A stretch of DNA of 64,000 nt from Elusimicrobiales bacterium (GTDB taxonomy: Bacteria > Elusimicrobiota > Elusimicrobia > Elusimicrobiales > UBA9959), in the NCBI GenBank assembly GCA_028688015.1, contig JAQTZB010000003.1, positions 310,001 through 374,000 of the forward strand, given 5' to 3'. The translations under genes were made by a program, and so were the position numbers. A model generated the notes under the pieces. That model saw only the letters and a list, made by a program, of their open reading frames with translations. It made no database searches and was not told the DNA's origin. This document shows, one piece after another, positions 39,024 to 49,121 of this stretch; position 1 is the first letter of the stretch, and each line of letters begins with the position of its first letter.

Positions 39024-40184
39024 ATGAACCTCAGCAGATTAGCCCTGTCCCTCGGCCAGTCGGCCACCCTGAAACTCAACGAAGTAGCCAATAACCTCAA
39101 AGCCGAGGGCAAGCCCGTCATCCACCTGGGCGGCGGCGAGCCAGAGGAAAAAATACCGCGCGGCGCGCTGGAAGAGAGCGGCAAGCTGCTCGACGCCGGC
39201 TTCGTGCGCTACACCCCGACGTCCGGCACCGCCGCGCTGAAGAAAGAGATCGCCGCCTACACCGAACAGTATTACGGCGTAAAGCCGGGCCCCAGGAACA
39301 TCGTGGTGGCCTCCGGCGCCAAGCAGGCCATTTACAATTTCCTCGTTTCGGTGATAGATCCCGGCGACGAGGTGATCTTCCCGGCCCCGTACTGGGTGAG
39401 CTATCCCGAGATGGTGCGCCTGGCCTACGGCAACCCCGTCATAGTCAAGCCGCGCGACGGCGGGCTGCTGGCGAAGGCCTCCGACATCGAGGCCCACATC
39501 ACCAGCCGCACCAAGGCCATCCTGCTCAACAGCCCCAACAACCCGTCCGGCCAGGTCTACCCCGAGGACTTCGTGCGCCGCCTGGTGGAGGTCTGCGAGG
39601 ACCGCGGCGTGTACCTGCTGATGGACGACATCTACAACCGGCTGGTGTTCGACGGGCTCAAGGCGCCGTCGGCGTTCGCCTTCTCGAAGAAGCCGCTGAA
39701 CGAGTCGCCGATAGTCTCCATCAACGGCGTGTCCAAGACTTTCTCAATGACCGGCTACCGCATCGGGTGGAGCGTGGCCAGCGAGGCCCTGACGCAGGCC
39801 ATGATCAAGGTGCAGGCGCAGGTCTCGTCCTGCCCGTCGGCGCTCAGCCAGGCGGCCGCCGCCGGCGCGCTGCGCGAGGGCGGGAGCTTCGTGGACGCGC
39901 TGCGCGACGGTTTGCAGAAGAAGCGCGACGTGATGGTGGCCGAGCTTGCCAAGCTGAAGAAGGTGAAGCTGCACAAGCCGCAGGGCACCTTCTACAGCTT
40001 CGCTGATTTCAGCGCCTACGAACCGGACTCCAAGAAGCTCTCCGGCCTGCTGCTGGAAAAGGCCATGGTGGTGGCCGTGCCCGGGATAGAGTTCGGCCTC
40101 GAAGGCCACCTGCGCCTGAGTTACTGCGGCGCCGAGAAAGACATAATAGAGGGCGTAAGCCGCATACGCAAGATTTTGGATTAA
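39024..40184 (+). CDS. Class I PLP aminotransferase (aspartate aminotransferase type)
   Basis: The 386 aa protein starts MNLSRLALSLGQSATLKLNE and has fold type I motifs: LGGGEPEEKIP, YTPTSGTAALKKEI, SPNNPSGQVY, LLMDDIYNRLVF, and the PLP lysine in SKTFSMTGYRIGW. The C-terminus contains the Arg of LRLSYCG that binds the substrate carboxylate. It resembles class Ib aspartate aminotransferases, which convert aspartate and 2-oxoglutarate to oxaloacetate and glutamate. The next gene is PEP carboxykinase, which uses oxaloacetate, supporting this reading. Confidence 0.88.
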   Translation: MNLSRLALSLGQSATLKLNEVANNLKAEGKPVIHLGGGEPEEKIPRGALEESGKLLDAGFVRYTPTSGTAALKKEIAAYTEQYYGVKPGPRNIVVASGAKQAIYNFLVSVIDPGDEVIFPAPYWVSYPEMVRLAYGNPVIVKPRDGGLLAKASDIEAHITSRTKAILLNSPNNPSGQVYPEDFVRRLVEVCEDRGVYLLMDDIYNRLVFDGLKAPSAFAFSKKPLNESPIVSINGVSKTFSMTGYRIGWSVASEALTQAMIKVQAQVSSCPSALSQAAAAGALREGGSFVDALRDGLQKKRDVMVAELAKLKKVKLHKPQGTFYSFADFSAYEPDSKKLSGLLLEKAMVVAVPGIEFGLEGHLRLSYCGAEKDIIEGVSRIRKILD

Positions 40185-40195
40185 CGGAGGAGCTT

Positions 40196-41779
<1,584 letters not shown>

Positions 41780-41797
41780 GCGCCCGCCAGTCCGGAG

Positions 41798-41826
41798 AGG
41801 GCCGGCCCTGCCGGCCCTTTTCTTTT
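41798..41826 (+). terminator. Intrinsic terminator after pckA
   Basis: A 9-bp stem (41798-41806 with 41810-41818) is followed by TTTTCTTTT. Confidence 0.85.
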
Positions 41827-41844
41827 GCTCATAGGAGAAGGCTA

Positions 41845-41873
41845 TTGACAGTCCCGGCGGAAAATAGTTTTAT
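41845..41873 (+). promoter_or_regulatory. Promoter of the SWIB gene
   Basis: TTGACA (41845-41850), 17 nt, TTTTAT (41868-41873), predicted start near 41880. Confidence 0.65.
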
Positions 41874-41914
41874 GTATCTGTAATTTGAAGTTCAATCATC
41901 AGGAGGACGTAACA

Positions 41915-42178
41915 ATGCCCGCTGCAAAAGCAAACTCGAAGTTCATGGCCCCCCTCACCCCTAACGACACCCTGGCCGCGGTTATCGGCGCCAAGCCGGT
42001 TCCCCGCACCGAGATCGTGAAGAAACTGTGGGTCTACATAAAGAAGAACAACCTGCAGGACAAGAAGAACAAGCGCAACATCAACGCCGATGAGAAGCTG
42101 CTGAAGCTGTTCGCCGGCAAGAAGCAGGTCACGATGTTCGACCTGTCTAAGATCATCGGCAAGAACGTAGCCAAGTAA
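41915..42178 (+). CDS. SWIB/MDM2-domain protein
   Basis: ATG at 41915 lies 7 nt after AGGAGG; 87 aa. Almost the whole protein is a SWIB domain: MAPLTPNDTLAAVIGAKPVP, VKKLWVYIKKNNLQD, INADEKLLKLFAG and TMFDLSKIIGKNV. The basic N-terminus and fold suggest chromatin or DNA association, as discussed for chlamydial SWIB proteins; bacterial function is unsettled. Strong promoter, ribosome site and terminator suggest high expression as a single gene. Confidence 0.93.
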   Translation: MPAAKANSKFMAPLTPNDTLAAVIGAKPVPRTEIVKKLWVYIKKNNLQDKKNKRNINADEKLLKLFAGKKQVTMFDLSKIIGKNVAK

Positions 42179-42195
42179 GCCGGTTGTTCCTGACT

Positions 42196-42230
42196 AACGC
42201 CGCCCGCCTCAAAACGGGCGGCGTTTTTTT
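42196..42230 (+). terminator. Intrinsic terminator after the SWIB gene
   Basis: An 11-bp stem (42196-42206 with 42215-42225) runs into TTTTTTT. Confidence 0.92.
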
Positions 42231-42300
42231 GTCCATGGCGCCCGCCTCGGGCCGGACCATCTAGGTCCAAAGGCCCAGGGCCGGCTTGGTCCTTTAGGGA

Positions 42301-42329
42301 TTGACATTCGTCAACCCATGCCCCATACT
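42301..42329 (+). promoter_or_regulatory. Promoter of the tandem protease genes
   Basis: TTGACA (42301-42306), 17 nt, CATACT (42324-42329); start near 42336, leaving a leader of about 11 nt. The -35 forms TTGAC-ATTC-GTCAA. An imperfect hairpin (GGGCC GGACC / GGTCC GGCCC, 42250-42285) lies upstream. Confidence 0.75.
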
Positions 42330-42346
42330 ATGTTTAGGTGAATCTT

Positions 42347-43513
42347 ATGAAACGCGGGCTACTGATACTTACTCTTCTGAGCGCGGCCACCCTGGCCGGC
42401 GCTCCCCTGCGCGCGGAGCTGGGCGACCCCTCCGTGACCCCCGCTTCCTATTACGGCGACAATGACCTGCGCGACTACTACCAGGCCACCGTGGCCATGC
42501 GCAAGCTGTCCGAGTCCACCGTGGCCCTCTTCGCCCCCCGCGGCCTGGTGCGCGGTGAGGACGGCAACTATACCGTGCGGCAGGTCACCCTGCGCCAGCG
42601 CTTCAACCTGCGGGACGGCGAGGCCTTCGCGGAGCAGCCCGCGGCCGCCTACTGCTCGGGGGTTCTGGTGGGTCCCGACCTGGTGCTGACCGCCGGCCAC
42701 TGCTTCCAACCCGACCCCCGGGGCGGCCCCTGCGGCTCCGTGCGCTTCCTCTTCGGCTACGCGGTCGGCCGCGCCGGCTCGCTGCCCTCTTCTTTCCCGG
42801 CCGAGGACGTCTACGGCTGTAAAGAGATAGTGGCCCAGCAGGTCAAGGACGACGGCACCAACCTGGTCTGCCGCAACGGCAGCTGCACGCGGGGCGAGCC
42901 CGCGGGCAAGGGCGCCGATTACGCGCTGGTCCGCCTGGACCGGACGGTCTCGGGCCGCACCCCGCTGGCCATCAGCCGCTCCGCGGTAAGCGCTGGCGCC
43001 AGCGTGGGCGCCATCGGCTATCCCAGCGGCATGCCGGTCAAGATCCAGGAGACCGGCGCCACCGTGCGCACGGTCACCCGCAGCGGCTATTTCGTGGCCG
43101 ACCTCGACACCTTCGGCGGCAATTCCGGCAGCCCCGTTTTCAACCTGGAGACCTACAGGATAGAGGGCATCCTGGTGCGCGGCGGCGTGGACTACGTCTA
43201 CACCGCGCAGGGCTCCACCGCCACGGTCAACGACCCCCGCAACCCCAACAACTTCGAGCCCGGCCGCGCCAATGTCTACGAGCAGAACGGCGGCCGCGGC
43301 GAGGACGTGACGCTGATCTCCGAGGTGCAGGCCCTCATCCCGGCCACCGAGATGGAGGCCGCGCTGGACAACGCCGGCAGCCTGCGCGGTCAGCGCGGCG
43401 CCTCTCCCAGGCCGGTGCCGGCCGTCTACACCCCCGGCCAGGGCGGGTACAGCGTGCAGCCCGCCCTCTACACGGTGCCGGAGCCCTCGGCCCCGCAGCC
43501 CATTTCCATCTGA
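42347..43513 (+). CDS. Secreted trypsin-like serine protease 1
   Basis: ATG at 42347 is preferred over GTG 42338 because AGGTG is 7 nt upstream; 388 aa. A signal peptide (ILTLLSAATLAGAPLRA) is followed by the S1 catalytic triad: His in VLTAGHCF, Asp in GADYALVRLD and Ser in FGGNSGSPVF. Extra Cys pairs near RGGPCGSVRF, YGCKE and VCRNGSC may form disulfides. A Pro-rich tail of about 60 residues follows the domain. It is probably an envelope or extracellular protease. The next gene encodes a related protease 8 nt downstream. Confidence 0.88.
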   Translation: MKRGLLILTLLSAATLAGAPLRAELGDPSVTPASYYGDNDLRDYYQATVAMRKLSESTVALFAPRGLVRGEDGNYTVRQVTLRQRFNLRDGEAFAEQPAAAYCSGVLVGPDLVLTAGHCFQPDPRGGPCGSVRFLFGYAVGRAGSLPSSFPAEDVYGCKEIVAQQVKDDGTNLVCRNGSCTRGEPAGKGADYALVRLDRTVSGRTPLAISRSAVSAGASVGAIGYPSGMPVKIQETGATVRTVTRSGYFVADLDTFGGNSGSPVFNLETYRIEGILVRGGVDYVYTAQGSTATVNDPRNPNNFEPGRANVYEQNGGRGEDVTLISEVQALIPATEMEAALDNAGSLRGQRGASPRPVPAVYTPGQGGYSVQPALYTVPEPSAPQPISI

Positions 43514-43520
43514 GCCCTTT

Positions 43521-44552
43521 ATGAAAGCCCTGGCGCTATTCGCACTGCCCCTGCTGCTAGCGGCCCCGGCCGCGGCGGACGAGTACGGCGCCAAGACCAT
43601 CTACGGCGGCGACAGCCGGCGCGATTTTTACCAGGTGACCGACGCGGCCGAGCGCTCCGCCCTGCCAGCCGCGGTGTCTTTGTTCCGCGACAGCGCGCTG
43701 GCCGCTTCCGGGGAAAATTTCGCTCCCGGCGGGCAGCTGCTTGGCCACCAGAGCCGCGGCCTGTGCCCGGGCACGCGCTTCTTCGAGCAGCGCAGCGCGG
43801 CCTTCTGTTCCGGCACGCTGATAGCGCCCGACCTGGTGCTGACCGCGGGCCACTGCATGGGGGACAAGAACAAGCCCGCCAGCCGCTGCGCGCGCACCCG
43901 CTTCGTCTTTGGTTTCGCGGTGACCGCGGAAGGCCGGCAGCCGGGCGTCCTGGGCGGGGAGAATGTCTACTCCTGCGCCGAGGTAAAGCTTTATACGCAT
44001 GACAATACCGGCGACTACGCCGTGGTCCGGCTCGACAGGGCCGTGACCGGCCGGCGCCCCGCGCGGCTGTATACCGCCGCCCCGCCCGCCGCCGGGGCCC
44101 CGATCTTCACGATAGGCGGCCCCTACGGCCTGCCGCTCAAGGTCTCCGACGACGCCGAGGTCCGCTCGGTCTCAGCGGGCAAAACTTTTTTCACCACCAA
44201 CCTCGACACGTCCGGGGGCAACTCGGGCGGCGGCATCTTCAGTGCCCGCACCGGGCGGCTGCTGGGCGTGCACACGGCCAGCTGGGACCCGGACCTGGTA
44301 GGGCGGCCGCTGCCGCCCGGCCACGGCCTGCCGCCGGACGACGCGCGCGTGAAGGCCGGCAAGTGCAAGGTGATCAGCGTTTTCGGCCAGGACGACGGGA
44401 ACGGCAAGAAGGGCTACGCCCTCTCCGCCATAGCCGGCCTGGGGGCCTTGCTGGCCGGCGGCCAGCCCAAGGACGCCGTGGTGGATATGCCGCCCGTGAC
44501 CGAAATACCTTCCGGGAGGATAGACCTCTCCGGGTTCGGGGCTCTTCCGTAA
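43521..44552 (+). CDS. Secreted trypsin-like serine protease 2
   Basis: The 343 aa protein has a signal peptide (LALFALPLLLAAPAAA) and a complete S1 triad: His in VLTAGHCM, Asp in TGDYAVVRLD and Ser in SGGNSGGGIF. It shares with its upstream neighbour the opening YYGDN/IYGGDxxRDFYQ block, the same His-motif context and similar Cys positions, so the two arose by tandem duplication. The C-terminal regions differ. Co-expression from one promoter suggests joint action, perhaps one activating the other; that is inference. Confidence 0.88.
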   Translation: MKALALFALPLLLAAPAAADEYGAKTIYGGDSRRDFYQVTDAAERSALPAAVSLFRDSALAASGENFAPGGQLLGHQSRGLCPGTRFFEQRSAAFCSGTLIAPDLVLTAGHCMGDKNKPASRCARTRFVFGFAVTAEGRQPGVLGGENVYSCAEVKLYTHDNTGDYAVVRLDRAVTGRRPARLYTAAPPAAGAPIFTIGGPYGLPLKVSDDAEVRSVSAGKTFFTTNLDTSGGNSGGGIFSARTGRLLGVHTASWDPDLVGRPLPPGHGLPPDDARVKAGKCKVISVFGQDDGNGKKGYALSAIAGLGALLAGGQPKDAVVDMPPVTEIPSGRIDLSGFGALP

Positions 44553-44568
44553 AAGCCGCCTCGGACTT

Positions 44569-44604
44569 AAAAAGAAAACGCCCCTTCCGGGGCGTTTTCT
44601 TTTT
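44569..44604. terminator. Bidirectional intrinsic terminator
   Basis: A perfect 16-bp stem (44569-44584 with 44589-44604, loop TTCC) with A/T-rich ends on both sides serves the proteases and the convergent regulator gene. Confidence 0.95.
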
Positions 44605-44619
44605 GGGCGCGGCCGCGCG

Positions 44620-46344
44620 TCAGTCTTTGCGGCGGTCAACTATGTAGTGGCTCTTGTCTGAGGCCTTGGCGCCCTTCTTGAGCTCGGTGCCGATATTGCT
44701 GACCTGGGCGAACGAGAGCAGCGGGCGGGCCGTGTTGTGCACGATGCCGATGGCGATGGAGAGGAAGGGGAATTTCTTGATGTTGCCCTGCCGGTCGGCG
44801 GCCACGATATGGCCGGCCTCGCGGTCGGTCTTGCTGTAGAAAGAGGGGGCTATCTCGTCGAAGGCGTGCGTGATGCGCCGGGCCAGCTCTTCGGAGCGGG
44901 CGAACTCGGTGACCACTATGAAGTCGTCGCCGCCGATGTGGCCGATGAAGTCCTGCGAGTCCTCGTTCTGGATGGTCAGCTTGACCAGGAGGTTCGCCGT
45001 GGCCTTCAGCACCCGGTCGCCGGCCTCGAAGCCGTAGGTGTCGTTGTAGGCCTTGAAATTGTTCAGGTCCAGGTACAGCACCGCGAACTGCGAGTTCTTG
45101 GCGATCTCGCGCTCCACGCGCGCCTGGATGGACGGGTTGCCGGGGAGCTTGGAAAGCGGGTTGGTGTCCAGCACCTGCTTGTTGCGCTTGAGGATCATGC
45201 GGATGCGCGCCACCAGCTCGTCGGCGTCCACCGGCTTGATCAGGTAGTCGTCTATGCCCATGCTCAGGCCCTTGAGCTTGGCATGCTTCTCGCCGTAGGC
45301 CGTCACGATGATGATGGGAATGTGGGCGAAGAGGGGGTTGTTCTTGAGGTCCTGGGCCACTTCCAGGCCGTTCTTGCGCGGCATGTTGTAGTCCAGCACG
45401 ATGATGTCGGGGCTGGTCTCGAAGACGGCCTTCATGGCTTCCGCGCCGTCTACGGCGGTAATAACCTCGAAGCCGGCGTATTCGATCATTTCCTTCATCA
45501 GGTAGAGCAGCTCGGTCTGGTCGTCGGCCATCAGCACGCGCGGGCGGACCGGCTTAGGCGCTTCGGGCGCCCCGGGCGCGGGCGCGGCGGAGGCGGCTCC
45601 GGTCTGCTCCTCTATCAGCTTGAGCAGCAGGTCGCGCGGCAGCTCGCGCGCCACTATCTCCGGCAGGCCGGTCAGCACGCCGCGCTCCTGGTAGTTGTCC
45701 AGGCGCAGGGCGCTGAGCACTATGATGGGGATGTTGGAGGTGGAGGCGGAGTCCTGCATCTCTTCCATTATCCGGAAGCCGTCCTTGCCGGGCATCATGA
45801 GGTCGAGCAGCAGCGCGTCCGGTTCCTCCGACTGCATCACATCCAGCACCGCTAGGGCGTTGTTGACCACCACGGCGCGGTAATTGTTGGCTTCGAGGAA
45901 CATCTTCACGAGGTCGGAGAACTCTGTATCGTCGTCGGCCACCATCACGGTCTGCTGGCGGCCGGCCTGCGGCGGCGCGGCCTTGAGCAGCGCGGCCTTG
46001 AGCGCCTCGAAGTCAACCGGCTTGGTCAGGTAGCCGCGCACCGAGGGCGCGGGGCCGGTGACGATATTGGTCTTGGGCGTCTGAGAGAAGATTATGATCT
46101 TCTGACGCTCGGTGAAGGGGTTTTTCTTCACCTCGTTGATGAAGTCGAGCGGGTTGAAGGCCTGGATGAGGATATTGAGGATCACCAGGTCCGGCTTCCA
46201 GTTCTGCACGGCCGTGAGGGCCTGCTGGTAATTGCCCACCGTCTGGGAAGAATAGCCGTGCTCGTCGAGGAAAGCCGTCAGGGAGGCCGCCGCCGCGGCG
46301 TCGGTGTCCACTATCAGAATTTTCCTGCCGTTGGCGGCGTCCAT
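44620..46344 (-). CDS. Triple-receiver diguanylate-cyclase-like response regulator
   Basis: The 574 aa protein has three receiver domains and a GGDEF domain. REC1 (1-125) has Asn57 where the phospho-acceptor Asp is expected, but keeps Lys108. REC2 (130-245) has Asp181 in LLLDLMMPGKDG but lacks an obvious KP. REC3 (268-385) is complete, with Asp318 and Lys370. The GGDEF domain has GGDDF at 471-475, an intact signature. Only REC3 therefore looks fully able to be phosphorylated. It probably makes cyclic di-GMP. The last 170 residues parallel the small GGDEF protein at 13846-14490. It is divergent from the ATP synthase operon. Confidence 0.9.
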   Translation of the reverse strand: MDAANGRKILIVDTDAAAAASLTAFLDEHGYSSQTVGNYQQALTAVQNWKPDLVILNILIQAFNPLDFINEVKKNPFTERQKIIIFSQTPKTNIVTGPAPSVRGYLTKPVDFEALKAALLKAAPPQAGRQQTVMVADDDTEFSDLVKMFLEANNYRAVVVNNALAVLDVMQSEEPDALLLDLMMPGKDGFRIMEEMQDSASTSNIPIIVLSALRLDNYQERGVLTGLPEIVARELPRDLLLKLIEEQTGAASAAPAPGAPEAPKPVRPRVLMADDQTELLYLMKEMIEYAGFEVITAVDGAEAMKAVFETSPDIIVLDYNMPRKNGLEVAQDLKNNPLFAHIPIIIVTAYGEKHAKLKGLSMGIDDYLIKPVDADELVARIRMILKRNKQVLDTNPLSKLPGNPSIQARVEREIAKNSQFAVLYLDLNNFKAYNDTYGFEAGDRVLKATANLLVKLTIQNEDSQDFIGHIGGDDFIVVTEFARSEELARRITHAFDEIAPSFYSKTDREAGHIVAADRQGNIKKFPFLSIAIGIVHNTARPLLSFAQVSNIGTELKKGAKASDKSHYIVDRRKD

Positions 46345-46395
46345 TCTTTGATTCTAACATTGTTTAATTGGGGAAACAAGAACGCGGAATAATAG

Positions 46396-46401
46396 TAGAA
46401 T
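46396..46401 (+). promoter_or_regulatory. -10 element before the ATP synthase operon
   Basis: TAGAAT at 46396-46401 ends 6 nt before the GTG start at 46408, with no ribosome site between. The -35 is poor. A leaderless start is possible. Confidence 0.4.
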
Positions 46402-46407
46402 TTAGCC

Positions 46408-46626
46408 GTGGCCGAGAAAGAAAACTGGTGGAATTACGCCCAGATCGGGCTGGAGCTGGCCGGCGCAGTGCTGCTGGGCTTCTTTGGCGGTTTCTGGCTG
46501 GACAAGAAGCTGGACACCCTGCCGTGGCTGACGCTGGCCGGCGCCGTGGCCGGGCTGGCCGCCGGCTTCTACCGCGTGGCGAAGGAGCTTTTCAGGGTTC
46601 CGCCCGCGGAGGGCGGCAAGAAATGA
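46408..46626 (+). CDS. AtpZ/AtpI-like ATP synthase assembly protein
   Basis: GTG start; 72 aa with two hydrophobic helices (GLELAGAVLLGFFGGFWLD and LPWLTLAGAVAGLAAGFYRVA). The pattern LDxxLDTLPWLTLAGxxxGxxAG is that of the AtpZ-type small Fo accessory proteins, thought to help c-ring assembly or magnesium handling. It heads the ATP synthase operon and overlaps the next gene as ATGA. Confidence 0.8.
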   Translation: MAEKENWWNYAQIGLELAGAVLLGFFGGFWLDKKLDTLPWLTLAGAVAGLAAGFYRVAKELFRVPPAEGGKK

Positions 46627-46910
46627 CGGGCTCGCCCTGGCTGACCGCCCTCGCGGGCGCCGCGCTGGGCGCGCTGGCCGGCTGGCTGTCGCGCGCGGCC
46701 CTCAAGCGCGTGCTGCGCGCCTCCGACCCCGTCTTTTACTCGGTTTTCGCCGGCGGCATTTTCGCGCGGCTGCTCCTGCTGATAGCGGCGGTTTGGCAAT
46801 TGCGCCGCGAAAGTTATACAATAATTGTCTTATTTATCGCGCCTATGATAGTGGTGCAGATGTTTTTCGAGGTTTTCCCGCTGAAGCATGGACCTAAAAG
46901 CGATACTTGA
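46623..46910 (+). CDS. AtpI-like (ATP synthase subunit I) membrane protein
   Basis: ATG at 46623 overlaps the preceding stop; 95 aa with about three hydrophobic helices (LTALAGAALGALAGWL, FYSVFAGGIFARLLLLIAAVW, IIVLFIAPMIVVQMFFEVF). Position and topology fit ATP synthase subunit I, which assists c-ring assembly. The end overlaps atpB by 23 nt. Confidence 0.65.
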   Translation: MTGSPWLTALAGAALGALAGWLSRAALKRVLRASDPVFYSVFAGGIFARLLLLIAAVWQLRRESYTIIVLFIAPMIVVQMFFEVFPLKHGPKSDT

Positions 46911-47649
46911 ACACCACGTGACGGACCGGATCTGGTCCCGCATTTACGTCGGCCCGCTGGACCTGCCGCTGTCCAAGCACCTGCTGATGATGGGCATCGC
47001 TTCGCTCATCCTCCTGGTCGTCTTCCCTTTGATAGTACGCAGCCGCTCGGCCCGGCTGGCCCCTTACCGGGGCATGATAGAGGCGACCGTGCTGTTCCTG
47101 CGGGACGAGGTAGTGATCCCCAATATGGGACGCAAGGGCGCGGCCTACACGGGCTACTTCGCCACGCTGTTCTTCTTCATCCTGCTGATGAACCTGATAG
47201 GCCTGGTGCCCTACGGCGCCACGGCCACCGGCAACCTGGCCGTCACGGCGGGCCTGGCGCTGACCACCTTCGCGCTGGTGAACTTCTCCGGCATCAAGGA
47301 ACAGGGGCTCTTCGGCTATTTCGCGCACCTGGTGCCCAAGGGCGTGCCGCTGTGGCTGTACCCGCTGATGTTCCCCATCGAGCTGATGGGCCTCTTCATC
47401 AAGACCTTCGCGCTCTGCATCCGTCTCTTCGCCAACATGATAGCGGGCCACATCGTGATCCTCGTTTTCATCTGCTTCATCTTCATTTTCGGCGCCTACG
47501 GTACGGCTTTCGGCCTGCTGGTGGCGCCGGTCTCGGTGGGGCTGGTGCTGTTCACGCTGCTGCTGGAACTGCTGGTGGCTTTCCTGCAGGCCTATATTTT
47601 CGTCACGCTGACGGCGATCTTCACCGGCGCGGCGATGCACCCGCATTGA
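46888..47649 (+). CDS. atpB: F-type ATP synthase subunit a
   Basis: The 253 aa membrane protein has about six helices. The essential Arg of the proton path is in FIKTFALCIRLFANMIAGH, and the following helix LLELLVAFLQAYIFVTLTAIF is typical. It forms the stator half-channels against the c-ring. The start overlaps the preceding gene. Confidence 0.95.
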   Translation: MDLKAILEHHVTDRIWSRIYVGPLDLPLSKHLLMMGIASLILLVVFPLIVRSRSARLAPYRGMIEATVLFLRDEVVIPNMGRKGAAYTGYFATLFFFILLMNLIGLVPYGATATGNLAVTAGLALTTFALVNFSGIKEQGLFGYFAHLVPKGVPLWLYPLMFPIELMGLFIKTFALCIRLFANMIAGHIVILVFICFIFIFGAYGTAFGLLVAPVSVGLVLFTLLLELLVAFLQAYIFVTLTAIFTGAAMHPH

Positions 47650-47690
47650 GCGGGAAGTTTTCTGGTTTCAAACTTAACGGAGGTAGTACA

Positions 47691-47984
47691 ATGAACGACC
47701 TTACATTCCTCGGACTCGGCTACATCGGCGCGGGCGTAGGCGCGGGCCTCACGCTCATCGGCGCCGGCCTGGGCATCGGCAAGCTGGCCGCCAGCGCGCT
47801 GGAGGGCACCGCCCGCCAGCCCGAAGCCGGCCCCGCCCTGCGCACCACGATGATCATCGCGGCCGCCCTGATCGAAGGCCTCGGCTTCCTGGCCCTGGTC
47901 ATCTGCTTCTTCGCGGTCATGAACCTGGCCATGCCCAAGGCGCCCGCCGCCGACGGCGCGCCCCAGGCCCAGACCACGCACTAA
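47691..47984 (+). CDS. atpE: F-type ATP synthase subunit c
   Basis: ATG at 47691 follows GGAGG; 97 aa. Two helices join by the polar loop ARQPEAGPA, and the ion-binding Glu is in AAALIEGLGF. The Gln and the Ser after Glu that mark sodium-type rings are absent, so proton coupling is inferred. A roughly 15-residue soluble tail follows the second helix, longer than usual. Confidence 0.95.
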   Translation: MNDLTFLGLGYIGAGVGAGLTLIGAGLGIGKLAASALEGTARQPEAGPALRTTMIIAAALIEGLGFLALVICFFAVMNLAMPKAPAADGAPQAQTTH

Positions 47985-48036
47985 AAGCCCCAAGGCAGCT
48001 CCGGGCCGCGCAAGCCGCGGGCCCGGGAGGTGACAT

Positions 48037-48558
48037 ATGGAAGCATTGATCAGGCCCGAATTAGGGCTTACCTTCTGGACTATAGCCTGCTTTGTCCTGC
48101 TGACGCTGCTGCTTTCCCGCACCGCGTGGAAGCCGCTCATGCAGGCCGTGGAAGAGCGCGAGCGCGCCATAAAGAACGACCGCCAGACGGCGGAGACGGC
48201 GCGCGCCGAGGCCGAGAAGCTTAAGGCCGAGTTCGAGGCCAAACTGGCCGAGCTGAAGGGCGAGGTCGGCCGCCGCCTCGACGAGGCCCGCGCGATGGCC
48301 CAGAAAGAGCAGGACGTCCTGATAGAGGCCGCCCGCAAGAGCGCCGGCGTGATAGTGGACTCCGCCCGCCGCGAGATAGAGGCCGAGAGGCAGGAGGCCG
48401 CGCGCGACCTGAAGAACAAGGTCGCCGAACTCTCCGTGCTGACCGCCGAGCGGATCATGCTCAAGCAGCTGGACCACCGGGCCAACACCGACCTGGCGTC
48501 GCGCTACCTGGCCGAGCTGGAAAAAGAGCGGCCCGACCTTAAGCTGGAGTGCAAATAA
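48037..48558 (+). CDS. atpF: F-type ATP synthase subunit b
   Basis: The 173 aa protein has one N-terminal helix (LTFWTIACFVLLTLLLS) and a long charged coiled coil (EERERAIKNDRQTAETARAE onward), the peripheral stalk layout. It starts after GGAGG and shares one base with atpH (TAATG). Confidence 0.93.
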   Translation: MEALIRPELGLTFWTIACFVLLTLLLSRTAWKPLMQAVEERERAIKNDRQTAETARAEAEKLKAEFEAKLAELKGEVGRRLDEARAMAQKEQDVLIEAARKSAGVIVDSARREIEAERQEAARDLKNKVAELSVLTAERIMLKQLDHRANTDLASRYLAELEKERPDLKLECK

Positions 48559-49112
48559 TGGATTCCGGCGCCAAGATCCTCGCCAAACGCTACGCCAGGG
48601 CCTACATGGCCCTGGACGCCAAGGCCCACGGCGCCGAACTGGAGACCGAGGCCGGCCGCAAGCTGGAAAGCCTGCGCCGGCTTTTCGAGGCCGCCCGCCC
48701 GCACATGAAGGCGCTTACGCACCCGGCCGTCAACAGCGAGGTCAGGCAGCTGGTGCTGGCCAAGATCCTGGGCGCCGGCAATACCGGCCCGGCGGCCGCC
48801 TTCGCGGACCTGCTGGTGCGCAAGGGGCGCTTCGGCCTGCTGGACGACATCATGCAGGAATGCCTGCGCATCAACGACAATTTTTGCGGGGTGGTCCGCG
48901 CCGAAGTCTACAGCCGTTTCCCGCTGTCGGAAGGCGAGGTGAAGCGCATTCAGAAGATGATAGGCTGCGTGACCGGCAAGAAGGTGAATTTGCGCCAGGT
49001 GCTGGCCGAGCGCGTGGTGGGCGGCTTCGAGATCAAGATAGGCGACACGCTGATAGACGCTACCGTGCGGGGCAGGCTCGACGCCATGAGGGCCGGCCTG
49101 CTCAAAGGATAA
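48558..49112 (+). CDS. atpH: F-type ATP synthase subunit delta
   Basis: ATG at 48558 gives 184 aa beginning MDSGAKILAKRYARAYMAL. An N-terminal helical bundle is followed by the conserved C-terminal VGGFEIKIGDTLIDATVRGRL. It links F1 to the peripheral stalk. Confidence 0.93.
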   Translation: MDSGAKILAKRYARAYMALDAKAHGAELETEAGRKLESLRRLFEAARPHMKALTHPAVNSEVRQLVLAKILGAGNTGPAAAFADLLVRKGRFGLLDDIMQECLRINDNFCGVVRAEVYSRFPLSEGEVKRIQKMIGCVTGKKVNLRQVLAERVVGGFEIKIGDTLIDATVRGRLDAMRAGLLKG

Positions 49113-49121
49113 CCCGGATTT

